Source of the DNA: Candidatus Bathyarchaeota archaeon
Lineage (GTDB): Archaea > Thermoproteota > Bathyarchaeia > Bathyarchaeales > Bathycorpusculaceae
DNA: 64,000 bases
Assembly: GCA_026014585.1 (NCBI GenBank)
Contig: JAOZIA010000013.1
Span: 1 to 64,000, forward strand
Direction of reading: 5' to 3'
Shown here in pieces: positions 1 through 7,949 of this stretch (positions within the stretch are counted from its first letter, which is position 1; every line of letters starts with the position of its first letter). The notes under the pieces were generated by a model. It was not told where the DNA came from. It saw only the letters and a program-made list of their open reading frames with translations, and ran no database searches. Position numbers and translations under genes: made by a program.

Positions 1-351
1 GGCAAATTAAATCAAACAGTCATCAGCCAATACGAAGTCACCGACTGGCCATATGACCCATACACAGTATACACTTGGAACTGCAACACAACACTACCAC
101 AGCTACCAAACGGAACACACAACATAACCATCTACGAAGGACCCAACCGTGACAGCCCTAAAGTGTACTATACCCCCCTGCTAACGTTCTACTTCACCAT
201 CAACGCGACAGCCCCAACCAGCACGCACCCCAACCTAACAGAAACCACCACACTAATCACAGGCACAGTTATTGCATCCGTGGTTGCTGCTACAGGCGTG
301 GCAGTGTACCGTTTTAGGCACTCTAAACCAGCCAAAACACAGCCAATTTAG
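1..351 (+). CDS. C-terminal part of a surface protein with membrane anchor (5' end outside window)
   Basis: The reading frame is open from the first base, so this is the last 116 residues of a longer protein. The visible part is rich in Asn, Thr and Tyr with several N-glycosylation-type sequons (NTT, NGT, NIT, NAT, NLT), then a Thr/Pro-rich stretch, one hydrophobic segment of about 20 residues (TGTVIASVVAATGVAVYRF) and a short basic tail. This is the usual layout of an archaeal secreted protein held by a C-terminal membrane helix. No enzyme domain can be named from this fragment. A GTG at 163 would give only the last 62 residues and is not a credible start because coding character continues upstream. 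Confidence 0.7.
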   Translation, partial: GKLNQTVISQYEVTDWPYDPYTVYTWNCNTTLPQLPNGTHNITIYEGPNRDSPKVYYTPLLTFYFTINATAPTSTHPNLTETTTLITGTVIASVVAATGVAVYRFRHSKPAKTQPI

Positions 352-451
352 GGTTCACTTGGTTGTTGCTTTAAAGGGAGGAAGGTCTAAGGCGGAACAA
401 CAGCGCTTTTTATTTTAGTATTAAGGCTTATCAAAACAAGATAATTCCAAT

Positions 452-931
452 TTAACAATCTTTGATTTCAATAATGCAAGTTGCTGGCGGTCCATAATTT
501 GCTTGCCCCTTAAGTTCAACTGTAACTGTGTAGTTTCCTGGCATCACTTGAGTTCCATTCTCGAAGATGTTGTTTTGGTGCCAGTCGATAGTTCTGTATA
601 AAGTTGTATTATGAGGCGGAAATGATGGTCCTCCGTAAAGGTGAGGCGACTGGCCAAAGATGTCTGCCCAGACATTGTGGATACCGCAAGTATAGCTGTA
701 GGGATAGAAGACACGCCAATTTTGCGGGTTATAAACATAGATTGAAAAGTGCACTGTTTCGCCCGGACTGTATGATTGTTTATCAGACGTAACCGTAATT
801 TCAACAGGTCCCGGACTAGCATAGGTTAGCTGGAACACAACAAAACCAGTCAGGACTAAGACAAAAACAAGTACTACTGTGCAGAGTTTTTTGTATTTCT
901 TTGGTTTTGTTTGCATAACAGAATTTTTCAT
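452..931 (-). CDS. small exported protein with macroglobulin-like beta domain
   Basis: About 159 residues. The N-terminus is basic (KPKKYKK) followed by a hydrophobic helix (VVLVFVLVLTGFVVFQL), so it is exported or anchored. The rest begins with a pattern common in MG2/BsuPI-type Ig-like domains (VTVTSDKQSYSPGETVHF) and ends GNYTVTVELKG, typical of a single beta-sandwich. A cysteine pair (TCGIH, PATCII) could form a disulfide. A TATA-like tttttatact (minus strand, 951-960) lies about 25 nt upstream of the ATG at 931, which favours a leaderless start there; in-frame ATGs at 943 and 946 are alternatives. Function unknown. Confidence 0.6.
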   Translation of the reverse strand: MKNSVMQTKPKKYKKLCTVVLVFVLVLTGFVVFQLTYASPGPVEITVTSDKQSYSPGETVHFSIYVYNPQNWRVFYPYSYTCGIHNVWADIFGQSPHLYGGPSFPPHNTTLYRTIDWHQNNIFENGTQVMPGNYTVTVELKGQANYGPPATCIIEIKDC

Positions 932-1064
932 CAATTTTTGCATCATATTAAGTATAAAAAATACAGCATATAAAATTTTAGAAATTCTTTGGTTTTTAAC
1001 AGTCTTCTTTGCAGGCAGAACCTTAAAACAGGCAACAAAATCAACCGAGAATGACTATACGAAC

Positions 1065-1113
1065 CTATTTGGAGCCTAATAGCCAATGTATGCAGAAACG
1101 ATAGAGAGAGGTC
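1065..1113 (+). repeat. dispersed 49-bp intergenic repeat, copy A
   Basis: Matches the pattern CTATTTGGAGCCTATTAG, 8 variable bases, TGCAGAAAC, 1 base, ATAGAG, then RGAGGTC without gaps. This copy has CTAATAG for CTATTAG. It lies between two divergently transcribed small genes. Other copies are at 13128, 26939, 41440 and 41494. Confidence 0.85.
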
Positions 1114-1167
1114 TTGAAAAAGCTTTTAAGTCAAAACCGAACAACAAGAATCAAGGGGGCGCTTTAA

Positions 1168-1362
1168 GTGATTAAAACAAGCTTTGTACTGATTCTTCTT
1201 TGTTGCCTGTTAATTGTTTCGGCTTTTGTCAGTTTAGCATCAGCCAATCCAGTAAGAACTGGCAGAGGAGACGTTGACCCCGCTATAATTATTTCAGTTG
1301 TTATGGTACCATCCCTTGTGGGACTTTTTGTTTTATACCTGATTCGCCGCAGACAAACATAA
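1168..1362 (+). CDS. small membrane protein
   Basis: 64 residues from a GTG start, preceded by a G-rich ribosome site (aaggggg at 1153-1159). Two hydrophobic helices flank a short polar loop (NPVRTGRGDVD): an N-terminal one that looks like a signal sequence ending in ASA, and a second (IIISVVMVPSLVGLFVLYL) followed by a basic RRRQT tail. The topology would leave a tiny outward loop. No homologue recognised. The ribosome site and clean membrane pattern support it as a real gene. Confidence 0.5.
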   Translation: MIKTSFVLILLCCLLIVSAFVSLASANPVRTGRGDVDPAIIISVVMVPSLVGLFVLYLIRRRQT

Positions 1363-1436
1363 ACAGAAAAACTGACCCAGCAGTTACGGGTTAATTTTTT
1401 AGAGATTTAAGAAAAAACAAAAAATGAAAGAAAGTG

Positions 1437-4331
1437 TTATGCTGATGCTGGAGCTACTTCTTTAGATTCTTTGGCTTCTTCTTTTTTTGGAGCAGCTTCT
1501 TTTGCTGGTGCGGCTTCCGCTTTGGGGGCTTCTTGTTTTGCTGATTCCTGTTTAGCGGCGGGGGCGGTTTCTTTGGGTGCTTCTGCGGCTTGTGCACGGA
1601 ATACGGCGACGTTTTGTGGTCTGAGGCAGCGTGAATCGTAGTCTTCATCTTGGAGGTCAAGGGTGCCTTTGACTGTGCCATCCTTTAAGTATTCAATCTT
1701 GAAGCCCATCTTCTTAGTTAAGCTGAGCGCGCGGTAATTGTCGGGCAGCATGATAGCGTAAACTTTGGTGATGCCTTTTTCGCGGGCGATGTCAAGCACG
1801 TAATCAACGATTTTTGTGCCCAAGCCCAAGCCTTGCCATTTGTCGCTGACAAGGAAGGACATTTCGCCTGTTTCACCTTCAATTTCAAAGTTTAAGCGAC
1901 CCACACCAAGCAGTTTACGTTTGCCTTGCTCAACGATTTCCGCGACGATAGCGACTTCTCTGTCGTAGTCGATGTTGCAGTAGCGGACGCGGACTTCGTG
2001 GGGTGTGTCTTTGAGCATTTGGAAGAATCGGTATCTGATGGATTCCTCAGAGAGGCTTTGGAACATTTCCAGCCACATAGGTTCATCCTCAGGCTTAATT
2101 GGACGCAACAGTACTTCTTGCCCATTCTTTAGAGACCATAGTGCCTCGTACTTTTTGGGATAGGGGCTGATGACTAAGTGCTCGTGGGGTTCAACTTTTT
2201 TGCAGATTTTGTCTTTGTCAATGACGATTCGGGCGTCAAGGATGCTTATGTCGTTTTGGTGGATAAGCAAGGGGTTAATGTCTATTTCTTTGATTTGTGG
2301 GAAGTCAACCAGTAAGTCACTAAACAGCAGCATGGTTTCTTCCAGACGCTTAATGTCTGCTGGTGCAGAACCTCTGTAGCCTTTGAGAAGACGATAAATC
2401 TTGGTTTCACCCATCATCAGCTTAATCAATGTAGAGTTCAATGGCGGCAAGCCGATTGTGTAGTCTTTGAAGAGTTCAACACCTACACCGCCCATACCGA
2501 ACAAAATGATTGGACCAAACAATGGGTCAGTTTTTGCACCCAGAATCACTTCAGTGCCTTTCTTGTCAACCATTGGCTGCACAGTGACACCGATGATTTG
2601 TGCGTTGGGGTTGTAAGCGTTTGCACGTTGAATTAGCAACTCGAAAGCTTCACGAACCTGTTCTGGACTGCGAACGTTAAGGATAACGCCTCCAGCATCG
2701 CTTTTGTGAACAATTTGTGGAGAAAGAATCTTTAGCACAACTGGGAAACCCATTTCATGCGCGTACGCGATTGCTTCATCAACTGTGTTTGCCGCTGCGG
2801 TTCGGACAACTGGGAAGTTGTAGTATTTGAGGATTTTTTTAGCTTCGTCCTCGGTGAGGATTTCTCTTCCTTCAAATGCTGCGTTTCGCAAAATCACCAT
2901 GATTGGGCGTTTTGGCGGTGCAACATCAACAGGTAATTCTTCAGGGGTTTCATAGAGGAGACCAACGTTGCTTTGGTAGTGGTACATGGACATGTATGTT
3001 TTAATGGCTTGCTCAGGTGTGCTGTAGGTTGGAATATTGTTTTGGTTTAGGATTTTGTTTGCTTCTTCGACAGCACCAAATCCGATAAACGAGGTTAGCA
3101 CCGTCTTGTTTTGGTATGGCTGAGATCTAACCAGTTCTGCTATTGCTTTTGCGATTTCAACTGCCTCGGAAACCGCTTGCTGAGTGAAAATAACCAAAAC
3201 ACCATCAACGTTTTCATCTTTTAAGCATGCTTCAAGCGCGGCTTTGTAACGGTCATGCTTGGCATCACCCAAAACATCAACTGGGTTACCGTGACTCCAA
3301 AACGGTGGCAAAACAGCATTAAGAGAATCAATGGATTTCTGGCTGATTTTTGCGATTTTTCCTCCGTGGGCAATCAATGAGTCAGTTGCCATAACTCCTG
3401 GCCCGCCAGCGTTAGTGATAACTGCTAAGCGTGGACCTTTAGGAAGCGGCTGAGTGCCCAAAACCTCGGCTGAATTGAATAAATCTGCGATTTCATCAAC
3501 ACGGACAACACCTGCACGTTTGAAAGCAGCATCGTAAATGTCATCTTCACCTGACATTGAGCCAGTGTGTGACGCGGCTGCCTTTGCGCTTTCTGCAAAT
3601 TTGCCTGATTTAATAACAATGATTGGTTTGGTTCTTGCGAAGTGTCGGGCTGCACTCATGAATTTACGGGCTTCGGTTAAACCTTCAACGTACATGAGAA
3701 TGCTTTTTGTTTTTGGGTCACTGCCAAAATAATCAATTAAATCGCCAAAGTCAACGTCAAGCATGCTGCCGACAGAAACGAAATTGCTAAAACCAATGTT
3801 TTCATGAATTGCCCAGTCCAAAATTGCTGAACCCAACGCGCCGCTTTGAGATAGAAACGCGATGTTTCCGGGTTTGGGCATTTTGTCCACAAAAGTAGCG
3901 TTTAAGCCTATTCTTGGTCGGATGATACCGATACAGTTGGGACCGATTACGCGGATTTTGTTTTTCTTTGCGATTGCCGCAATTTGGTCTTCCAAAGCTT
4001 TTCCTTCTGGACCAGTCTCTTTGAATCCAGCTGAAACAATAATTACGCCTTTTACCTGTGCTTTTGCACATTCCTCCATTACTGCTGGAACAGTTTTTGC
4101 GGGGGTAGCAATTATTACCAAGTCAATTGGTTCGGGAACCTTGTCAACTGATGGATAAGTTTTTACGCCGAGAATTTCAGGTTTTCTGATGTTAACGTAA
4201 AAAACTTTGCCTTCAAAGCCATGTTGAAAATTCTTCACTATTGCATATCCAACTGAGCCTTCAGCATCACTTGCGCCGATAATAGCTACGCTTTGAGGAT
4301 TAAAGATTTTATCAAGATTTAAAGTAACCAT
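1437..4331 (-). CDS. ADP-forming acyl-CoA synthetase fused to GNAT acetyltransferase
   Basis: 964 residues. Order of domains: CoA-binding Rossmann domain (about 1-135, with AIIGAS), succinyl-CoA-ligase-like flavodoxin fold (about 150-300) carrying SHTGSMSG with His255, the expected phosphohistidine of NDP-forming acyl-CoA synthetases, a second ligase domain (to about 460), an ATP-grasp domain (about 490-705) and a GNAT domain (about 740-890) with the acetyl-CoA loop WQGLGLGTK. The last 50 residues are a low-complexity Ala/Pro/Lys/Glu tail. Archaeal ACDs make ATP from acetyl-CoA; the GNAT-fused family includes bacterial protein acetyltransferases (Pat/PatZ), which often lack catalysis in the ligase half. 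Because His255 is kept here, synthetase activity is plausible together with lysine acetylation. Which activity dominates cannot be read from sequence. Confidence 0.9.
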   Translation of the reverse strand: MVTLNLDKIFNPQSVAIIGASDAEGSVGYAIVKNFQHGFEGKVFYVNIRKPEILGVKTYPSVDKVPEPIDLVIIATPAKTVPAVMEECAKAQVKGVIIVSAGFKETGPEGKALEDQIAAIAKKNKIRVIGPNCIGIIRPRIGLNATFVDKMPKPGNIAFLSQSGALGSAILDWAIHENIGFSNFVSVGSMLDVDFGDLIDYFGSDPKTKSILMYVEGLTEARKFMSAARHFARTKPIIVIKSGKFAESAKAAASHTGSMSGEDDIYDAAFKRAGVVRVDEIADLFNSAEVLGTQPLPKGPRLAVITNAGGPGVMATDSLIAHGGKIAKISQKSIDSLNAVLPPFWSHGNPVDVLGDAKHDRYKAALEACLKDENVDGVLVIFTQQAVSEAVEIAKAIAELVRSQPYQNKTVLTSFIGFGAVEEANKILNQNNIPTYSTPEQAIKTYMSMYHYQSNVGLLYETPEELPVDVAPPKRPIMVILRNAAFEGREILTEDEAKKILKYYNFPVVRTAAANTVDEAIAYAHEMGFPVVLKILSPQIVHKSDAGGVILNVRSPEQVREAFELLIQRANAYNPNAQIIGVTVQPMVDKKGTEVILGAKTDPLFGPIILFGMGGVGVELFKDYTIGLPPLNSTLIKLMMGETKIYRLLKGYRGSAPADIKRLEETMLLFSDLLVDFPQIKEIDINPLLIHQNDISILDARIVIDKDKICKKVEPHEHLVISPYPKKYEALWSLKNGQEVLLRPIKPEDEPMWLEMFQSLSEESIRYRFFQMLKDTPHEVRVRYCNIDYDREVAIVAEIVEQGKRKLLGVGRLNFEIEGETGEMSFLVSDKWQGLGLGTKIVDYVLDIAREKGITKVYAIMLPDNYRALSLTKKMGFKIEYLKDGTVKGTLDLQDEDYDSRCLRPQNVAVFRAQAAEAPKETAPAAKQESAKQEAPKAEAAPAKEAAPKKEEAKESKEVAPASA

Positions 4332-4445
4332 GCTGATATCTTCCTTGTTTTAAGATACTTCGTCCTTTTCGTTCGTGCTTTTCAGCAAATTAAATGTTGC
4401 GTATCGTGGCTATAATTCTTAACTTCTCAACCTTAATTTTTTGGG

Positions 4446-4464
4446 GTTATGAAATGTTCATAAC
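4446..4464. promoter_or_regulatory. perfect 8-bp inverted repeat upstream of the synthetase gene
   Basis: GTTATGAA, 3 bases, TTCATAAC. It lies about 115 nt upstream of the start at 4331. The compact, nearly continuous palindrome is more like a dimeric repressor site than a terminator, since no T-run follows in either direction. Confidence 0.4.
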
Positions 4465-4546
4465 TGATTGAATAAGGGTGAACACAAATAGACTATTTAA
4501 GATATTGTTAATATAGCGCACAAACCCAAAACCAAAAACCAGTCAA

Positions 4547-5281
4547 TTAAGCTGGAACACTTTTTACAATCGACACACAATCGCCCAACTGTGCCGTGGA
4601 TGTTTCATCTAATTCATAAATAATTTTCAAGCCTTCACTGGTCTGCAGCACAAACCCGCAATCACGCAACCGTTTCATTTGCCAAGTCAACGCCTGAGAA
4701 GAAACCGCAACCTCATCAGCTAACCTGCCATGAGATAACCGCTTTCTGCGCAATAAAACCTCAACAATCCGCCGTGCTGTCCCGTGTCTGAGCAGAGAAA
4801 TCCAAGTCATCTCTTTCTTGGAAAAACGCTTAGAAATAAAAAATCGCTTGTAGCGACCGTCTCTGACAAATGAAACCAATCCAGCTCGCACTAAAACACC
4901 TAAATGATACTGTGCAAGTCCAACAGGAACACAAAGACCAGCACAGAGAACCCTAAAGGAAACTCCGGGGTTTTGGTTGACAAAATTGTAGATTTGCATG
5001 CGGGTTGTGTTAAAGGCAACTGCTGCATCAGCAAACCCGTTGTGGGTTGGAATAGAAAAAGTTGACGTAACCGCAAAAAACAGGGGTTTTTCAAAGCCAA
5101 ACAGGTGTAGGCTATCGGCTACTGAGTACGTATGCAGTTTTTTGACGGGTTGGTTTTGGCTGTTGCTGGTTAGAACAAAGTTTTTTTGTTGATGCAATGT
5201 GGCGGCAAAGCAGATGACAAGGATAATTATGAGCAGGGATGCAACTGTTGCTTTTTTGAAACCCAAACTGTAACTCTCCAC
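4547..5281 (-). CDS. membrane-tethered double winged-helix protein
   Basis: 244 residues from GTG at 5281. One transmembrane helix near the N-terminus (VASLLIIILVICFAATL), then a linker of about 60 residues, then two winged-helix units: the first around NPGVSFRVLCAGLCVPVGLAQYH continuing to a wing (FVRDGRYKRFF), the second around RLSHGRLADEVAVSSQALTW. ArsR/MarR-like HTHs of this kind bind DNA, so this looks like a one-component membrane-bound regulator. A longer reading frame exists to 5461, but it would overlap the conserved gene at 5393 on the other strand. An A/T-rich TATA-like site (5302-5313) sits about 26 nt from 5281, supporting that start. Ligand and targets unknown. Confidence 0.6.
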   Translation of the reverse strand: MESYSLGFKKATVASLLIIILVICFAATLHQQKNFVLTSNSQNQPVKKLHTYSVADSLHLFGFEKPLFFAVTSTFSIPTHNGFADAAVAFNTTRMQIYNFVNQNPGVSFRVLCAGLCVPVGLAQYHLGVLVRAGLVSFVRDGRYKRFFISKRFSKKEMTWISLLRHGTARRIVEVLLRRKRLSHGRLADEVAVSSQALTWQMKRLRDCGFVLQTSEGLKIIYELDETSTAQLGDCVSIVKSVPA

Positions 5282-5392
5282 CCAAAAGGTGTATTCTTGC
5301 TGGTTTTTATTGGTATTTGTAAACAAATGTACTAGAAAATGGTATCTAAAAACGCTTATAACGTCTGCTGAGGTAGCTTCTTGCGATGTAGC

Positions 5393-5605
5393 ATGACGCT
5401 TGAAGGGTATGTAGAGTATAAACGTAGAGAATTCTGCAAAGACATCAAATGCCCCGTACAACTGGAGTTAAACCGGCAATCTGAAGGCTCCTCTGAATAT
5501 GAGCAAACACGCAAAAAATGCAGCAACGCCTGCCTCTACACCACATGGCAGTTCCATCACTGGCTCATAGAAAAAGGATATTTAATCTTAAAACCAAACC
5601 AATAA
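5393..5605 (+). CDS. small cysteine-containing conserved archaeal protein
   Basis: 70 residues from ATG 5393. Four cysteines are grouped as C-x4-C (FCKDIKCPVQ) and C-x3-C (KKCSNACLY), followed by TTWQFHHWLIEKGYLIL. The spacing of cysteines and the two adjacent His residues suggests a metal-binding or iron-sulfur fold, but no named family is assigned. A TATA-like cttataacg lies at 5355-5363. An in-frame TTG at 5381 would add only four residues. Confidence 0.6.
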   Translation: MTLEGYVEYKRREFCKDIKCPVQLELNRQSEGSSEYEQTRKKCSNACLYTTWQFHHWLIEKGYLILKPNQ

Positions 5606-5610
5606 GGGCA

Positions 5611-6027
5611 CTAATTTTTCAGAGCCTTCACCTGGAATTGGGTTTTGGCGGTTTTGATTTCGCGGTAAGCCTTGAGAGCGAACGTGATTGTTAGTACTGA
5701 GAAGACATACATTAGTATGGTGCCCCACCAGTTGCTCACTGGGTCATGTGGTCCAAAGTCTGCCATTTGACTTAAAGCCGCTACAATGAATACGGACTGT
5801 AACACTATAAAGACGGCATCCAAACCAACCATGCCCATGAGTGCTATTCTTTTGCCTAACAAAAATAGGGCGGTAAAGATGCCAACTAGACCATATATCA
5901 GAAGAACCGTCAACGTGCTTTCAAAGTCATTGAAGCGGTACTGATCCATTCCAATCAAGTATCCACCAAAAAACAAACGGAAAAGCAAGATCACAACTAA
6001 CGCTTTACCACTTCCAGTGAGCTCCAC
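5611..6027 (-). CDS. four-helix membrane protein, function unknown
   Basis: 138 residues with about four transmembrane segments (around ALVVILLFRLFFGGYLIG, TVLLIYGLVGIFTALFLL, MVGLDAVFIVLQSVFIVAA and WGTILMYVFSVLTITFAL) and a lysine-rich C-terminus. The GTG start at 6027 is chosen because aaggagggg precedes it by about 5 nt; a longer frame to 6180 would run into the nitroreductase gene. It starts about 30 nt after that gene ends and is probably co-transcribed. Confidence 0.65.
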   Translation of the reverse strand: MELTGSGKALVVILLFRLFFGGYLIGMDQYRFNDFESTLTVLLIYGLVGIFTALFLLGKRIALMGMVGLDAVFIVLQSVFIVAALSQMADFGPHDPVSNWWGTILMYVFSVLTITFALKAYREIKTAKTQFQVKALKN

Positions 6028-6058
6028 CAGACCCCTCCTTAAACAGTTAACTGGATAC

Positions 6059-6670
6059 CTATATCCATTTGATTGCAGGTTCTTTTTTGATAGGTTTGAT
6101 TGAATCCAGAGCGGCTGCAACTTCTGGGCTAGGATTGACTTTAGGGTAGCCAAGCAGGATAGGTCCAAATATTGCTTCATCCTCCTTTAGCTCAAGAGCT
6201 TGCACGATTTCAGCGTTACCTTTGACCATTCCGCCAAATCCAACGTAGCAGCTTCCCAGACCCAAGGATTGTGCAGCAATCATCATGTTTTCGCATGCAA
6301 GCAAGCTACTAAACGGGTTGTTAGCTGGACTGACAACGAAGATAATTACGGGTGCGTTGTAGTAGATTACGTCTTTGGGTTCGTCAATGGCATCGTAGAG
6401 GAGTGTTGCCATTTTGTAGAGTTCAGGTTGAGCCTGCTTTAGAGGTTCAATGGTTTGTTTCCAGAATGGCAATGTTGTTTGGAGAAGTTTTTGTTTAAAT
6501 TAAGAGTTTTCGACTACAACAAACCTCCATGGCTGCGAGCGAGTCATAGACGTGAATGGCGCCTGATTACCTGCCTCAATTACTTTTTCAATTAATTCTT
6601 TGGGGACTGGTTTTTGTTCGTAGACCCTTGTGGATCTTCTGTTGTTTATTGCGTCAAATACTTCATTCAT
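6059..6670 (-). pseudogene. nitroreductase interrupted by an in-frame TAA
   Basis: From ATG 6670 the frame reads a typical nitroreductase N-terminus (NNRRSTRVYEQKPVP, then QAPFTSMTRSQPWRFVVVEN), meets TAA at codon 57 (6500-6502), and continues in the same frame through QSLGLGSCYVGF, GPILLGYPK and a normal C-terminus to 6059. Without the stop the protein would be about 202 residues, the usual family length. TAA could come from GAA by one substitution. TAA is not the pyrrolysine codon, so readthrough is unlikely and this is most simply a decayed FMN-dependent oxidoreductase. An internal TTG at 6472 could start a fragment, but it would lack the FMN-phosphate-binding Arg motif. An intact relative lies at 9821-10438. 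Confidence 0.8.
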
Positions 6671-7084
6671 GATTTCATCACTGTCAAATTAATCCTTTAA
6701 CCATGCGACGGAAATTGTGTTTCCATTAAGCTTTCTAAAGGTTTACAATGTTTTGTAATGCAAGCGTAAAGAAGTAAACAGAGAGACCTGAGAAGAAAAA
6801 GAATAAGCCAACTCCAATTGGTGAATCCAACCTAACATTTTCTTTACCATTTCTAAATCCACTTCTTCACCTCCATCAACGGTCTCTTAAGATTCTCCAC
6901 TAAATCTTGTGATTATACTTCTGTGGAAATGATTAAGATTCAAACGTAATAATTCTAAAACACATTTATGGTTAACATGTGCTCAATCGGTTTATACAAT
7001 TAAGTTTTATAAATGTTATTTGTTTCCAAAATTTATAGCCATTCAGAATCTAAATAGCCAAAAAGAGATGAAAGATGGATAGAA
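6671..7084. other. 414-bp gap between nitroreductase pseudogene and next gene
   Basis: A/T-rich. The only coding candidate is a 31-codon hydrophobic frame on the minus strand (6735-6830). No repeat copy, RNA gene or clear hairpin-plus-T-run terminator was seen. Confidence 0.4.
6735..6830 (-). CDS. possible 31-residue hydrophobic peptide
   Basis: A TTG-initiated frame encodes a short polar start (LDSPIGVG) and a single hydrophobic helix (LFFFFSGLSVYFFTLAL). No strong ribosome site is visible and the frame could be chance in A/T-rich DNA. Listed because its pattern is that of a one-helix membrane peptide. Confidence 0.2.
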   Translation of the reverse strand: MDSPIGVGLFFFFSGLSVYFFTLALQNIVNL

Positions 7085-7690
7085 TTAAGCTTGTGTTGCA
7101 GTAACCACTACATCATAGCTGTAGCTGAAAGCTTGGTCAGGCGTGTAATCTGAAGTTGTAGGTGTTAAAAAAGCAATCATGGACATATAGTAGGCTTTTC
7201 CAGGTTGTATGGGTTGCTGGTCGGTGGCTTGCTCTGAGAAGTGGCTGCCCGCGATGGTTCCGTACCAGCCACAGTTCAACGTTAAATCCATATCAGAAGG
7301 AATTTTCTTGTTGGCTACAGATGCATTAACCGTTATGGGCACATTGCCATCGTTACGAACTACGATGCAGGTGGCTGTCCAGCCAGCGTTGTGACCTGTT
7401 AGGGGGTCTACGACTACGGTGTTGACTCCGCCATTAAGTGACCCAGTGGTTGATGTGGGAAAAGATTCCCCGTTTGGAGTGAAAAGGGTGAATTGGATTG
7501 TTTGGCTACTGCTTGAGGTCGGTGTGGGTATCGGTGTAGGTGTTGGCGAACCAGAGGGGGGAACATTGTGTGGATATTTTGAGTTACCTTCAATGTGAAT
7601 TGTCAAAGTTTTTGTTAACACCGCAACAACTATAGGCAGAGTTATCACTAAAGCCACTATAATGGCTAAAATTAGCAACTTTCGTTTCAA
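7085..7690 (-). CDS. exported protein with Pro/Thr/Ser linker and beta domain
   Basis: 201 residues. TTG start at 7690 is set by gaggtga placed 6-7 nt upstream. An N-terminal hydrophobic segment (LAIIVALVITLPIVVAVL) is followed by a proline/threonine/serine linker (about 45-62) and a domain with WTATCIVVRNDGNVPITV and YDVVVTATQA, an Ig-like or TasA/camelysin-like beta fold by appearance only. Probably cell-surface. Function unknown. Confidence 0.65.
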   Translation of the reverse strand: MKRKLLILAIIVALVITLPIVVAVLTKTLTIHIEGNSKYPHNVPPSGSPTPTPIPTPTSSSSQTIQFTLFTPNGESFPTSTTGSLNGGVNTVVVDPLTGHNAGWTATCIVVRNDGNVPITVNASVANKKIPSDMDLTLNCGWYGTIAGSHFSEQATDQQPIQPGKAYYMSMIAFLTPTTSDYTPDQAFSYSYDVVVTATQA

Positions 7691-7775
7691 CTATTTCACC
7701 TCTAAAAAAGCCGATGATTAAATGTTGTTTTGGGTTGATTTATACCTGTGTTTCAACCTGAAAAAACAACATTAC

Positions 7776-7812
7776 GTTTTTCAGAAAATAAACCCTCTAA
7801 ATGTTGAAAAAC
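7776..7812. repeat. 8-bp inverted repeat in intergenic DNA
   Basis: GTTTTTCA and TGAAAAAC separated by 21 bases, about 90 nt upstream of the TTG at 7690 and about 140 nt upstream of the aldolase gene. May be chance in A/T-rich sequence. Confidence 0.25.
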
Positions 7813-7949
7813 AAAAAAATCAAAAAACAACCCGCACAAACCCTTAGCCTTCGCGGTCAAGCAAACAGGGCAGCAAACAACGGATAATACATCGTTTGAG
7901 CATAAAGTTATTTAATTCTTAAACCAACTGCTCTCTCGAGGAAAAAGTT

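Noticed and set aside
5282-5461. N-terminal extension of the winged-helix gene to 5461
   Set aside because: It would overlap the conserved small gene at 5393 on the other strand and lacks a ribosome site; a TATA-like site supports GTG 5281.
6500-6502. Stop-codon recoding (pyrrolysine or selenocysteine) in the nitroreductase
   Set aside because: The codon is TAA, neither UAG nor UGA, and the family has no conserved special residue at this place.
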